Below, one piece after another: positions 44,921-55,453 of a stretch of DNA of 64,000 nt. The notes below the pieces were generated by a model that was not told where the DNA came from, searched no databases, and saw nothing but the letters and a program-made list of their open reading frames with translations. Source of the DNA: Streptomyces lienomycini (GTDB lineage: Bacteria; Actinomycetota; Actinomycetes; Streptomycetales; Streptomycetaceae); NCBI RefSeq assembly GCF_027947595.1, contig NZ_CP116257.1, forward strand, positions 4,650,001 through 4,714,000, given 5' to 3'. Numbering within the stretch: the first letter of the stretch is position 1; each line of letters begins with the position of its first letter. The position numbers and the translations under genes are program-made.

Positions 44921-46492
44921 TCAGGCCCCGGTCCCGTCCAGCACCGCCATCGCCGCGTTGTGCCCCGGCACCCCGCTCACCCCACCCCCGCGTACGGCGC
45001 CCGCGCCGCACAGCAGGACGTTCGCCCGGCCGGTCTCCACGCCCCAGTGGCCGGTGCCCTGCTGGGCGTGGGGCCAGGACAGCTCGCGGTGGAAGATGTT
45101 CCCGCCGGGCAGGCGCAGGTCGCGTTCCAGGTCGAGCGGCGTCCTGGCCTCGATGCAGGGCCGCCCGTCGGCGTCGGTCGCCAGGCAGCCGGCGAGGGGC
45201 TCGGCCAGGTGGGCGTCGAGCTGGGCGAGGGTCGACTTCAGCAGTTCCGCGCGTACGGCGTCGTTGTCCCGGGCGAAGAGGCGGGCGGGCGTGTGCAGGC
45301 CGAACAGGGTGAGGGTGTGCAGGCCCCTCGCGGCCGGGCCGGGGCCGAGGATGCTGGGGTCGGTCAGCGAGTGGCAGTAGATCTCGGACGGCGGTGCGGA
45401 GGGCAGGGACCCGGCGGCCGCCTGGGCGTGGGCGGCGGCCAGTTGCTCGTAGCCCTCGGCGATGTGGAAGGTCCCGGCGAAGGCCTCGCGCGGGTCCGCC
45501 CCGGGGTCGCGCAGTCGCGGGAGGCGGGTCAGCAGCATGTTCACCTTGAGCTGGGCGCCCTCGGCGGGCGGCGGCGGGGCCTGGCCCGTGAGCGCCGCCA
45601 GCTCCCGCGGGGAGGCGTTGACCAGCACGTGGCGTGCGGCGGCGACGCCCTCGCCGTCGGCCGAGCGGTGGGTGACCTCGGCCGTACGGCCGTCCGCCTC
45701 GATCCGTACCGCCTCGTGTCCGGTGGCGAGCACGGCCCCCGCCGAGCGGGCCGCGTCGGCCAGTGCGTCGGTGAGGGCGCCCATGCCGCCCACCGGCACG
45801 TCCCAGGCGCCGGTGCCGCCGCCGATCACGTGGTAGAGGAAGCAGCGGTTCTGGATCAGGGAGGGGTCGTGGGCGTCGGCGAAGGTGCCGATCAGCGCGT
45901 CGGTGAGGGCGACGCCCCGCACCAGGTCGTCGGCGAAGTGCTCCTCGATGGCGACGCCGACCGGTTCCTCGAACAGCGCCCGCCAGGCCGTCTCGTCGTC
46001 GACCCTGCGGCGCAGCTCGTCCCGGGTGGGCAGCGGCTCGGTGAGGGTCGGGAAGACCCGCTGGGCCACACGGCCGGTCATGGCGTAGAAACGCTGCCAG
46101 GCCGCGTACTCCCGCTCCGAGCCGGTGAGCCGGGCGAACGACTCGCGCGTGCGCCGCTCGCCACCGCCGACGAGAAGCCCGGTGGGCCGCCCGGCGCGTT
46201 CGGCGGGGGTGTACGAGGAGACGGTGCGCGCTCGCACCCGGAAGTCCAGACCCAGGTCCCGGACGATCTTCCTGGGCAGCAGGCTGACCAGGTACGAGTA
46301 GCGCGACAGCCGTGCGCCGACCCCGGCGAACGGCCGCGTGGACACGGCCGCCCCGCCGGTGTGGTCCAGCCGTTCGAGGACCAGCACGGAGCGGCCGGCG
46401 CGGGCCAGGTAGGCGGCGGCGACCAGGCCGTTGTGGCCGCCGCCCACGATGACGGCGTCGTAGGTGCGCAAGGTGCCGGGCGGGGTCGTCAT
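44921..46492 (-). CDS. Phytoene-dehydrogenase-like FAD oxidoreductase
   Basis: 523 residues. The FAD Rossmann site is DAVIVGGGHNGLVAAAYLARAG (11-32), followed by ERLDHTGGAAVS. VPVGGMGALTDALADAA is the second conserved block, and the C-terminus has VLLCGAGAVRGGGVSGVPGHNAA. It resembles PYROXD2/CrtI-type amine or carotenoid oxidases, but no carotenoid genes are near. Substrate unknown. ATG at 46492. Confidence 0.87.
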   Translation of the reverse strand: MTTPPGTLRTYDAVIVGGGHNGLVAAAYLARAGRSVLVLERLDHTGGAAVSTRPFAGVGARLSRYSYLVSLLPRKIVRDLGLDFRVRARTVSSYTPAERAGRPTGLLVGGGERRTRESFARLTGSEREYAAWQRFYAMTGRVAQRVFPTLTEPLPTRDELRRRVDDETAWRALFEEPVGVAIEEHFADDLVRGVALTDALIGTFADAHDPSLIQNRCFLYHVIGGGTGAWDVPVGGMGALTDALADAARSAGAVLATGHEAVRIEADGRTAEVTHRSADGEGVAAARHVLVNASPRELAALTGQAPPPPAEGAQLKVNMLLTRLPRLRDPGADPREAFAGTFHIAEGYEQLAAAHAQAAAGSLPSAPPSEIYCHSLTDPSILGPGPAARGLHTLTLFGLHTPARLFARDNDAVRAELLKSTLAQLDAHLAEPLAGCLATDADGRPCIEARTPLDLERDLRLPGGNIFHRELSWPHAQQGTGHWGVETGRANVLLCGAGAVRGGGVSGVPGHNAAMAVLDGTGA

Positions 46493-46613
46493 GGCTCTTG
46501 GTAACACGGCCCGATCGGCGGCGGCCAGCCCGCCGTCGGCACCGTCCGCGGTCGGCACGCCGCGCCTTGCCGCCCTCCGTGGTCGCCACCCGTGTCCCGC
46601 GGTGGTCTCCCGG

Positions 46614-48836
<2,223 letters not shown>

Positions 48837-48858
48837 GACTTCGCCCCGCCCCCGTGGT

Positions 48859-49757
48859 TCAGTCCGCCCCGCCCCCTGGCCCGTCCAGTATGGCCGCTCG
48901 GCGTCCCAGTTTGTATGGCGCGGGACGCGCGGCCGGGCCGAGCCGTGCCATGGCGCGCAGGATGTGTTTGGGCGGCAGCTGCCAGCGCAGACGTGCGGGT
49001 ACCGAGCGCAGCAGGGTGCCCGTGACGCGCAGCCGGCGGGTGACGGTGGCGGGCGCGGGCGCCGGTCTGCCGTAGAGCTCGTGCGCGTAGGGCGGTAGGG
49101 AGTCGTACGCAAGTCGGGCGATGCGCCGCCACAGCAGCTCGCGGGCCGGGATCAGCAGGGGTGGGTGGGCGGGCGGCGCAGGAAGTCGTCCACCTCGTGC
49201 GCCTCGTCCCCCGCGGCCAGTTCGGGCCGTACCCGAGCGAAGTAGGCGGCCAGGTCGGCGCGGTTCGCCGGGACGGAGTCGCCGTCGAGGCCGACGAGGC
49301 GGGCGCTGTGCCGGTGTTCGGCGAGGTAGCGGTCGGCATGGGCGTCGGTGAGGGGGAATCCGGAGCGGCGCAGGACGTGCAGGTAGGAGCCGATCTCGGC
49401 GCAGTGCACCCACAGCAGCAGCGCGGGTTCGTCGACGCCGTAGCGCTCCCCCGTGTCGGGGTCCGTCGCGCCGAGCATGCGGTGGATCTTCCGTACCCGG
49501 GCGCCGGCCCGCTCGGCGGCCTCGGTGGTGCCGTAGGTCGTGGTGCCGACGAAGCCCGCGGTGCGCATCAGCCGGCCCCACGCGTCGTGCCAGAAGTCGC
49601 TGTTCTGCATGACGCCGCGCACGGCGCGCGGGTGCAGGGCCTGGAGGTAGAGGGCACGGACGCCGGCCACCCACATCATCGGGTCGCCGTGCGCCTGCCA
49701 GGTCACGGAGCCGGGACCGAAGAGCCCCGGGTCGCCGTCCGTCCGGGTAGCCGCCAT
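48859..49757 (-). pseudogene. MpaB-family oxygenase (DUF2236), one-base frameshift
   Basis: The first 201 codons (49757-49152) encode a DUF2236 start (GSVTWQAHGDPMMWVAGVRALYLQALHPRAV, MQNSDFWHDAW, GTTTYGTTEAAERAG) up to DDFLRRPPTHP and then hit TGA. The next frame carries on at once with LLIPARELLWRRIARLAYDSLPPYAHELYG and runs to 48859, restoring a normal length of about 299 residues. One missing C in the run at 49158-49161 (GGGG on the plus strand, five expected) explains it. True pseudogene and sequencing error are both possible. Confidence 0.86.
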
Positions 49758-49797
49758 ACGGGCAGGTTAACGCGGCGCTGGACCCGCCGGCAGGGCC

Positions 49798-50172
49798 TCA
49801 GCGCAGGGTGGCGAGGAACTCTCCGCAGGCCCGGGCGCAGTCGCGGCACGCCTTCGCGCTCTCCTCGGCGCCCGGGTGTGCGTCGAAGACGTGCGCGCTC
49901 TCCAGACACACCTGGCGGCACCACTCCAGCTGGGCGCGGATGGCACCCTCGTCCACCTGGTTCTGTTCGGACAGCACCCGGCAGGTCGCGTCGCAGACCT
50001 CCGCGCACATGATGCCCCTGCGTCGTACGAGTTCCTGGTTCTCGGTGCCGTCCGGGTCCACGAGGCTCGCCCGCAGGGCGCAGGACCGGGCGCACTCGCT
50101 GCACGCCTGTGCGCACGCGAAGCGGTCCTCGAGGAAGCGGAACAGTTCCTGCTGGGAAGTCGTCGTCGATGT
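49798..50172 (-). CDS. Four-helix Cys-rich copper-binding protein (DUF326)
   Basis: 124 residues, GTG at 50172. Cysteines fall along helices as FACAQACSECARSCALR, GIMCAEVCDATCRVL, EWCRQVCLESAH and SAKACRDCARACGEF, the DUF326/Csp-like four-helix bundle that stores Cu(I). It may buffer copper in the cytoplasm; it has no signal peptide. No copper-responsive regulator or exporter is adjacent. Confidence 0.9.
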   Translation of the reverse strand, partial: TSTTTSQQELFRFLEDRFACAQACSECARSCALRASLVDPDGTENQELVRRRGIMCAEVCDATCRVLSEQNQVDEGAIRAQLEWCRQVCLESAHVFDAHPGAEESAKACRDCARACGEFLATLR

Positions 50173-50329
50173 CACACGGCGCGGGTTGCCGCCGACGGCG
50201 GCGCCAAACGCCGGACCCGGTGTTTCCAAGGGTTCCGGGCCGTTTCCCGGGTGGGCCGCCGGGCACCCGTGGGCCGCCCCCCGCGACCGGTGGGGGCGGC
50301 GACGCGGAAGAGCACGGAGGTGCACGGAC

Positions 50330-50734
50330 ATGCCGGGACGACAGGAAGTCCCGTCGACCCTGGAGCGCTCCCCGCGGGAGGCGCGGCGGACCTGGATCGA
50401 GGCCCACGACTCGGCCGTTCGGGAGTACGGCGAGGGCGAGCGGGCCCACCGGGTGGCGTACGGGGCGCTGAAGCACACGTACGAGAAGGTCGGCGACCAC
50501 TGGGAGCGCAAGGAGGGCGGCCGCAAGGGTCCCTCCGACCCCCGGTCCGGGCGGCCCCGCGGACGGGGCGGGCGCAGCGGCGAGGGCGTCGACGAGAAGG
50601 CGTCCAAGGAGCATCTGTACGGCGTCGCCCGGCGTCTGGGCGTCGAGGGCCGTTCGAAGATGTCGAAGGCGGATCTGCTCGCGGCGATCAGGAAGGCCAA
50701 CCGTTCGCGGACGCGAGCGTCACGCTCGGAGTGA
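50330..50734 (+). CDS. ChaB-domain protein with Rho-N-like tail
   Basis: 134 residues. ARRTWIEAHDSAVREYGEGERAHRVAYGALKHTYEKVGDHWERK is a ChaB domain (residues 15-60), then a Gly/Arg linker, then KEHLYGVARRLGVEGRSKMSKADLLAAIRKA, a Rho N-terminal (SAP-like) motif that may bind nucleic acid. ATG with GGAGG nine bases upstream. Function unknown. Confidence 0.86.
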   Translation: MPGRQEVPSTLERSPREARRTWIEAHDSAVREYGEGERAHRVAYGALKHTYEKVGDHWERKEGGRKGPSDPRSGRPRGRGGRSGEGVDEKASKEHLYGVARRLGVEGRSKMSKADLLAAIRKANRSRTRASRSE

Positions 50735-50771
50735 GCAGGTTGGCGGAGCGGGCCGGGGGTACCCGCGCTCC

Positions 50772-51131
50772 ATGACCAACGCATGGACGGACCTGGCCGC
50801 GGGCGGCTCCGGCGCGCTCGCCATCTGGCTGATCGTGGCGGCCTTCGTGGTGGTGGCGTTGCTGATCGGCGCCTTCGCGTTCGGCAGCCGGCAAAAGCGC
50901 CGGGAGCCGCCGCCGCCGCGTCCGGAGGAGCAGCCCCAGGTGCCCGAGGGCGGGCCCGTCCACGAGGAGCGGGAGCGTCGGGAGCCCGACGAGATGCCGC
51001 GGACCGACGAACGCACGTTGCCGCACGAACTCGGGCACCAGGGCAGCCGGACCTCCACCGATCAGGACCGGCCCCGCTGGGACGAGGGCAGCAGCGGTTC
51101 CTTCGGCAGCGGCGGTCCGGGCGGACGCTGA
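50772..51131 (+). CDS. DUF6479-like single-pass membrane protein
   Basis: 119 residues: a single N-terminal membrane helix (ALAIWLIVAAFVVVALLIGAFAFG, about 15-38) and a highly charged, Pro/Glu/Arg-rich cytosolic tail. The pattern matches a small Streptomyces family. The role is unknown. It starts 37 bases after the ChaB gene. Confidence 0.8.
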   Translation: MTNAWTDLAAGGSGALAIWLIVAAFVVVALLIGAFAFGSRQKRREPPPPRPEEQPQVPEGGPVHEERERREPDEMPRTDERTLPHELGHQGSRTSTDQDRPRWDEGSSGSFGSGGPGGR

Positions 51132-51174
51132 CCCGCGCACGACGCCGTACTGCCGTACTGAGGATGTGAGAACC

Positions 51175-51525
51175 ATGGCGGACCCCGCTCGCGACGCCCT
51201 GCCGTTGCCCGACTACGACCATCTGCCGATCGGCGGGCTGGAGAGCCGGATCCGGTCGCTGGGCGCGGACGAGGTGGAGGAGCTGCTGGCCTACGAGCGC
51301 TCGCACGCCGACCGTGTCCCGGCCACGGAGGTGCTCTCGACGCGGCTGGAGCAGCTGCGGTCCGGTGCCGAGCCGTCCTCGGGCGACCCGGATGCCGTAC
51401 GCCCGGAGCAGGGCCGGGGCCGCACGGGCTCCCCCGTGTCACCGGCGACCTCCGCGCAGCCGTTCTCCCCGCCGCCGCACGGGACTCCGGACCAGCGTGG
51501 CAAGCCGAAGGGTGACCGCACCTAG
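51175..51525 (+). CDS. Small Streptomyces protein, DUF8129-like
   Basis: 116 residues beginning with PLPDYDHLPIGGLESRIRSLGADEVEELLAYERSHADR, a helical module that recurs in Streptomyces, and a Pro/Ser-rich tail. I use the ATG at 51175; an in-frame GTG nine bases upstream is also possible. No function can be assigned. Confidence 0.75.
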   Translation: MADPARDALPLPDYDHLPIGGLESRIRSLGADEVEELLAYERSHADRVPATEVLSTRLEQLRSGAEPSSGDPDAVRPEQGRGRTGSPVSPATSAQPFSPPPHGTPDQRGKPKGDRT

Positions 51526-51569
51526 GCGGAGCGTAGTTTCCGGCCCGGACGGTGGGGAACCCATGCGCC

Positions 51570-53255
51570 GTGCTGTTGCAGAGGAGAAGGGCCCGCGCGG
51601 GTGCGCGGGCCCGTCACGCGGCCGAACACACCGTCAACTGGGCCGACGGGCGACTCCCCGTCTCCGAGGGCGGGGGGCTGCTGCGCAAGGCCTTCCCCGA
51701 GCACTGGTCGTTCCTCCTGGGCGAGATCGCCCTGTACAGCTTCGTGGTGCTGCTGCTGACCGGTGTCTGGCTGACGCTGTTCTTCAAGCCCTCGATGGCG
51801 GAGGTCGTCTACGACGGCTCGTACGAGCCCCTGCTGGGGGTGCGCATGTCGGAGGCCTACCGCTCGACGGTGGACATCAGCTTCGACGTGCGCGGCGGGC
51901 TGCTGATCCGGCAGGTGCACCACTGGGCGTCGCTGGTGTTCCTTTCGGCCATCGGGGTGCATCTGCTGCGGATTTTCTTCACCGGCGCGTTCCGCCGTCC
52001 GCGTGAGGTCAACTGGCTGATCGGGGTGACGCTGTTCGTGCTGGCGCTCGCCGAGGGCTTCGCCGGCTACTCGCTCCCGGACGATCTGCTGTCCGGGACG
52101 GGGCTGCGCATCGCGCAGGGGATCATGCTGTCCATCCCGGTCGTGGGGACGTACGTCAGCATGTTCGTGTTCGGGGGCGAGTATCCGGGGCACGACATCG
52201 TGCCGCGGCTGTACTCGCTGCACATCCTGCTGCTCCCCGGGCTGCTGCTGGCGCTGGTCACGCTCCATCTGATCCTGGTCTTCTACCTCAAGCACACCCA
52301 GTGGGCGGGCCGGGGCCGCACCAACCGCAACGCGGTGGGCAAGCCGCTCTTCCCGCAGTTCATGACGAACTCGACGGGTCTGTTCTTCACGGTCTTCGGT
52401 GTCCTGGCCGTGCTCGCGGCGGTGGCGCAGATCAACCCGGTCTGGACGTACGGCCCCTACCGTCCCGACATCGTCTCCACCGGCTCCCAGCCGGACTGGT
52501 ACGTCGGCTTCCTGGAGGGCTCGCTGCGGCTGATGCCCCCGTTCGAGACGGCGGTGGCGGGTCACACCGTCATGTGGAACGTGCTGGTGCCCGCGGTCCT
52601 GCTGCCGGCGGCCCTGTTCGCGGTGCTGTACGCCTACCCGTTCTTCGAGCGGTGGGTGACGGGCGACCACGAGGAGCACCACCTGTGCGACCGGCCCCGG
52701 GACAAGCCCGTGCGGACGGGGCTCGGCGTCGCCGCGATCTGGTTCTACGGTGTGCTGCTCCTGGCGGGCGGCAACGACATCCTCGCCCACACGTTCCATC
52801 TCTCGCTGAACCTGCTCACATGGGTGTTCCGGATCTCGCTGGTGCTGACGCCGCCGATCGCCTTCGTGGTGACCAAGCGGGTCTGCCTGGCACTTCAGGA
52901 GCGGGACCGCGAGCGACTGTCGCAGGGCGAGGAGACGGGCGAGGTGCACCAGACCCTGGCGGGCGGCTACGCCGAGAGCCACGGGCCCCTCGACGCCGAG
53001 GAGCGTCACGTGCTGCGGGCCCGCAGGGCACCCGAGCCGCTGGCGCCGTCGGGGAAAGAGGACGACGCACCGCACGTGGGACGGCTGCGGGCGACGCTCA
53101 GCGAGTGGTACTACGGCGACCGGGTCGACGTCGAGGAGCCGGAGCAGGAGCGGGAGCCGGAACAGGACTCGGCCCTGGCGCGGCAGCGGGAGCCGGCGGC
53201 GGATGCGGCGCAGGCGGCGGACCCGGGGTCCTACTCGGGCGAGCGGGAACGCTGA
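51570..53255 (+). CDS. Cytochrome b, QcrB paralogue (bc-type complex)
   Basis: 561 residues from a GTG at 51570; GTG at 51552 is an alternative. NWADGRLPVSEGGGLLRKAFPEHWSFLLGEI matches actinobacterial QcrB. Haem b ligands lie in HHWASLVFLSAIGVHLLR and LYSLHILLLPGLLLALVTLHL, the quinol site is PDWY, and there are about eight membrane segments followed by a long Glu/Arg-rich tail (430-561). QcrA and QcrC are absent here. The gene converges on the ctaD-ctaF pair. A 10-base perfect hairpin covers its first codons. Confidence 0.9.
   Translation: MLLQRRRARAGARARHAAEHTVNWADGRLPVSEGGGLLRKAFPEHWSFLLGEIALYSFVVLLLTGVWLTLFFKPSMAEVVYDGSYEPLLGVRMSEAYRSTVDISFDVRGGLLIRQVHHWASLVFLSAIGVHLLRIFFTGAFRRPREVNWLIGVTLFVLALAEGFAGYSLPDDLLSGTGLRIAQGIMLSIPVVGTYVSMFVFGGEYPGHDIVPRLYSLHILLLPGLLLALVTLHLILVFYLKHTQWAGRGRTNRNAVGKPLFPQFMTNSTGLFFTVFGVLAVLAAVAQINPVWTYGPYRPDIVSTGSQPDWYVGFLEGSLRLMPPFETAVAGHTVMWNVLVPAVLLPAALFAVLYAYPFFERWVTGDHEEHHLCDRPRDKPVRTGLGVAAIWFYGVLLLAGGNDILAHTFHLSLNLLTWVFRISLVLTPPIAFVVTKRVCLALQERDRERLSQGEETGEVHQTLAGGYAESHGPLDAEERHVLRARRAPEPLAPSGKEDDAPHVGRLRATLSEWYYGDRVDVEEPEQEREPEQDSALARQREPAADAAQAADPGSYSGERER
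51589..51612 (+). repeat. GGGCCCGCGC-GGGT-GCGCGGGCCC hairpin at qcrB start
   Basis: Perfect 10-base stem within codons 7-15 of the chosen reading frame, which could limit translation or terminate the upstream transcript. The start choice here is uncertain. Confidence 0.6.
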
Positions 53256-53641
53256 ACGCCGCGGTCGGCGTACTGGAAGACCAGGCCGGAGACCCCCATG
53301 GCGAGCAGGCCGAAGCCGATCAGGGCCAGCCACAGGCCGAAGACGATGCCGAACGCGAGGACCACGGCGGCCAGCGCGATCGTGATGGGCCAGGGGCTGT
53401 GCGGCGGGAAGAAGTCGAGTGGGCCCGCGGTGTCGACGATCTCGCCCTCGCCTCGGTCCTGCGCCCGCAGGCCGCGCTTGACGTACTGCACGCGCAGGAA
53501 GAACGCGACGAGCGAGGCCATGAGGAAGGCGAGGACGAGCGCGGCGGTGCCGGCGGGTTCGCGGGACCACCAGCCGTAGAGGGCCGCTTCGCCGCCGAAG
53601 AAGAGCGCCACACCGGTGAACAGACGGGATTCGGTCCTCAC
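53231..53641 (-). CDS. ctaF: Cytochrome c oxidase subunit IV (CtaF-like)
   Basis: 136 residues with four hydrophobic helices ([52 protein letters not shown] and [20 protein letters not shown]). GTG at 53641 overlaps the ctaD stop as GTGA, so translation is coupled. Its 3' end overlaps the convergent qcrB 3' end by 25 bases. Confidence 0.88.
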   Translation of the reverse strand: MRTESRLFTGVALFFGGEAALYGWWSREPAGTAALVLAFLMASLVAFFLRVQYVKRGLRAQDRGEGEIVDTAGPLDFFPPHSPWPITIALAAVVLAFGIVFGLWLALIGFGLLAMGVSGLVFQYADRGVQRSRSPE

Positions 53642-55314
53642 TGCACGTGCCTCTGATCGTGTCGGGTGACGTCGGGGTGGTGCAGGTCGAACGCCGGGGA
53701 CTCGGAGCGGATGCGGGGCAGCGACGTGAAGTTGTGGCGCGGTGGCGGGCAACTGGTGGCCCATTCGAGGGAACGGCCGTAGCCCCAGGGGTCGTCCTGC
53801 TCGACCTTCTTCCCGTAGTGGTGGGTGTGCCACACGTTGTAGAGGAACGGCAGGGTGGACAGGCCGAGCAGGAAGGCGCCGAGGGAGCTGACGGTGTTGA
53901 GCGTGGTGAAGCCGTCCGCGGCCAGGTAGTCGGCGTAGCGGCGCGGCATGCCCTGCTCGCCGAGCCAGTGCTGGACGAGGAACGTGGTCTGGAAGCCGAC
54001 GAAGAGCGTCCAGAAGTGGATCTTCCCGATGCGTTCGTCGAGCAGTTTGCCGGTGAGTTTCGGCCACCAGAAGTAGAAGCCGGCGAACATCGCGAAGACG
54101 ACCGTGCCGAACACCACGTAGTGCAGGTGCGCGACGATGAAGTACGAGTCCGTCAGATGGAAGTCCAGCGGCGGGGAGGCGAGCAGGACGCCGCTCAGAC
54201 CGCCGAGCAGGAACGTCACCAGGAAGCCGCACGACCACAGCATGGGTGTCTCGAAGGACAGCGAGCCGTGCATCATCGTGCCGATCCAGTTGAAGAACTT
54301 CACCCCGGTCGGTACGGCGATGAGGAACGACATGACGGAGAAGAAGGGGAGCAGCACGGCGCCCGTGGCGAACATGTGGTGGGCCCACACCACCGCGGAG
54401 AGAAAGGTGATGGCGATGGTGGCGCCGACCAGGCTGACGTAGCCGAAGACCGGTTTGCGGCTGAACACCGGGATGATCTCGGTGACGATGCCGAAGAACG
54501 GCAGCGCGATGATGTACACCTCGGGATGGCCGAAGAACCAGAACAGGTGCTGCCACAGCAGTGCCCCGCCGTTGGCCGCGTCGAACACGTGCGCGCCGAA
54601 CTTCCGGTCGGCCTCGAGCATCAGCAGCGCGGCGGTGAGCACAGGGAAGGCGGGCAGCACCAGGATCGAGGTGAACAGCACGTTCCAGGTGAAGATCGGC
54701 ATCCGGAACATGGTCATGCCGGGGGCGCGCAGGCACAGGATGGTGGTGATGAAGTTGACGGCGCTGAGCGTGGTCGACACGCCGCTCAGCACCAGGCCCA
54801 TGATCCACAGGTCGCCGCCCGGGCCGGGGCTGAAGGTCGCGCTGTTCAGCGGGGCGTAGGCGAACCAGCCGAACGAGGCCGCCCCGCCGGGGGTGAGCAA
54901 GCCCGCCGCCACGGTCAGGCCGCCGAACAGGTACAGCCAGTACGAGAGCGCGTTGAGCCGGGGCAGCGCCAGGTCCGGGGCGCCGATCTGCAACGGCATG
55001 ACGGCGTTCGTGAACCCGGCGAACAGGGGGGTCGCGAACAGCAGCAGCATGATCGCGCCGTGCATGGTGAAGAGCTGGTTGTACTGCTCGTTGCTGAACA
55101 ACTGCATACCCGGGCGGGCCAGTTCACTGCGCATCAGCATGGCGAGGACGCCGCCGAAGAGGAAGAAGCCGAACGACGTCGCCAGGTAGAGATGGCCGAT
55201 CACCTTGTGATCGGTCGTCGTGGCCCACCGCACCAGCGCCCGCCCGAGCGTGCGGTTCGTCCGCTGCCGAGCCGGTGTCCGGCGCGGCGGCTCGGTCCTT
55301 CTGTCCACCGCCAT
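53638..55314 (-). CDS. ctaD: Cytochrome c oxidase subunit I (CtaD paralogue)
   Basis: 558 residues, twelve membrane segments. Active-site residues are kept: [10 protein letters not shown] (haem a His), [11 protein letters not shown] (CuB His and Tyr-Glu), [11 protein letters not shown] (CuB), AHLHYVVFG (haem a3/a) and [13 protein letters not shown] (D-channel Asp). So it should be a working aa3-type subunit. No ctaC or ctaE lies here, so it must borrow partners from another locus. The ATG has no clear ribosome site; GGGTAC lies 12 bases ahead. Confidence 0.93.
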   Translation of the reverse strand: MAVDRRTEPPRRTPARQRTNRTLGRALVRWATTTDHKVIGHLYLATSFGFFLFGGVLAMLMRSELARPGMQLFSNEQYNQLFTMHGAIMLLLFATPLFAGFTNAVMPLQIGAPDLALPRLNALSYWLYLFGGLTVAAGLLTPGGAASFGWFAYAPLNSATFSPGPGGDLWIMGLVLSGVSTTLSAVNFITTILCLRAPGMTMFRMPIFTWNVLFTSILVLPAFPVLTAALLMLEADRKFGAHVFDAANGGALLWQHLFWFFGHPEVYIIALPFFGIVTEIIPVFSRKPVFGYVSLVGATIAITFLSAVVWAHHMFATGAVLLPFFSVMSFLIAVPTGVKFFNWIGTMMHGSLSFETPMLWSCGFLVTFLLGGLSGVLLASPPLDFHLTDSYFIVAHLHYVVFGTVVFAMFAGFYFWWPKLTGKLLDERIGKIHFWTLFVGFQTTFLVQHWLGEQGMPRRYADYLAADGFTTLNTVSSLGAFLLGLSTLPFLYNVWHTHHYGKKVEQDDPWGYGRSLEWATSCPPPRHNFTSLPRIRSESPAFDLHHPDVTRHDQRHVQ

Positions 55315-55453
55315 GCGGCGGAGAGTACCCAGGCGTCCCGGGCTCAGGCACAGGACCACGCCGAGGTCGGCGTCGGGTGTCCGGCGGATGGGCCACCTGG
55401 CGCACGCGGGTACGGACCGGACGTACCGGCCGCACCCGCGTGCGCCGTTCGCG

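Noticed and set aside
48859..49757. Programmed frameshift in the MpaB-family gene
   Set aside because: The run is only four bases and there is no slippery heptamer or downstream pseudoknot that I can see. A deletion or read error is simpler.
55320..55330. SigB-type promoter before ctaD
   Set aside because: GGGTAC lies 12 bases before the ATG, but the -35 match is poor and the message would be almost leaderless.
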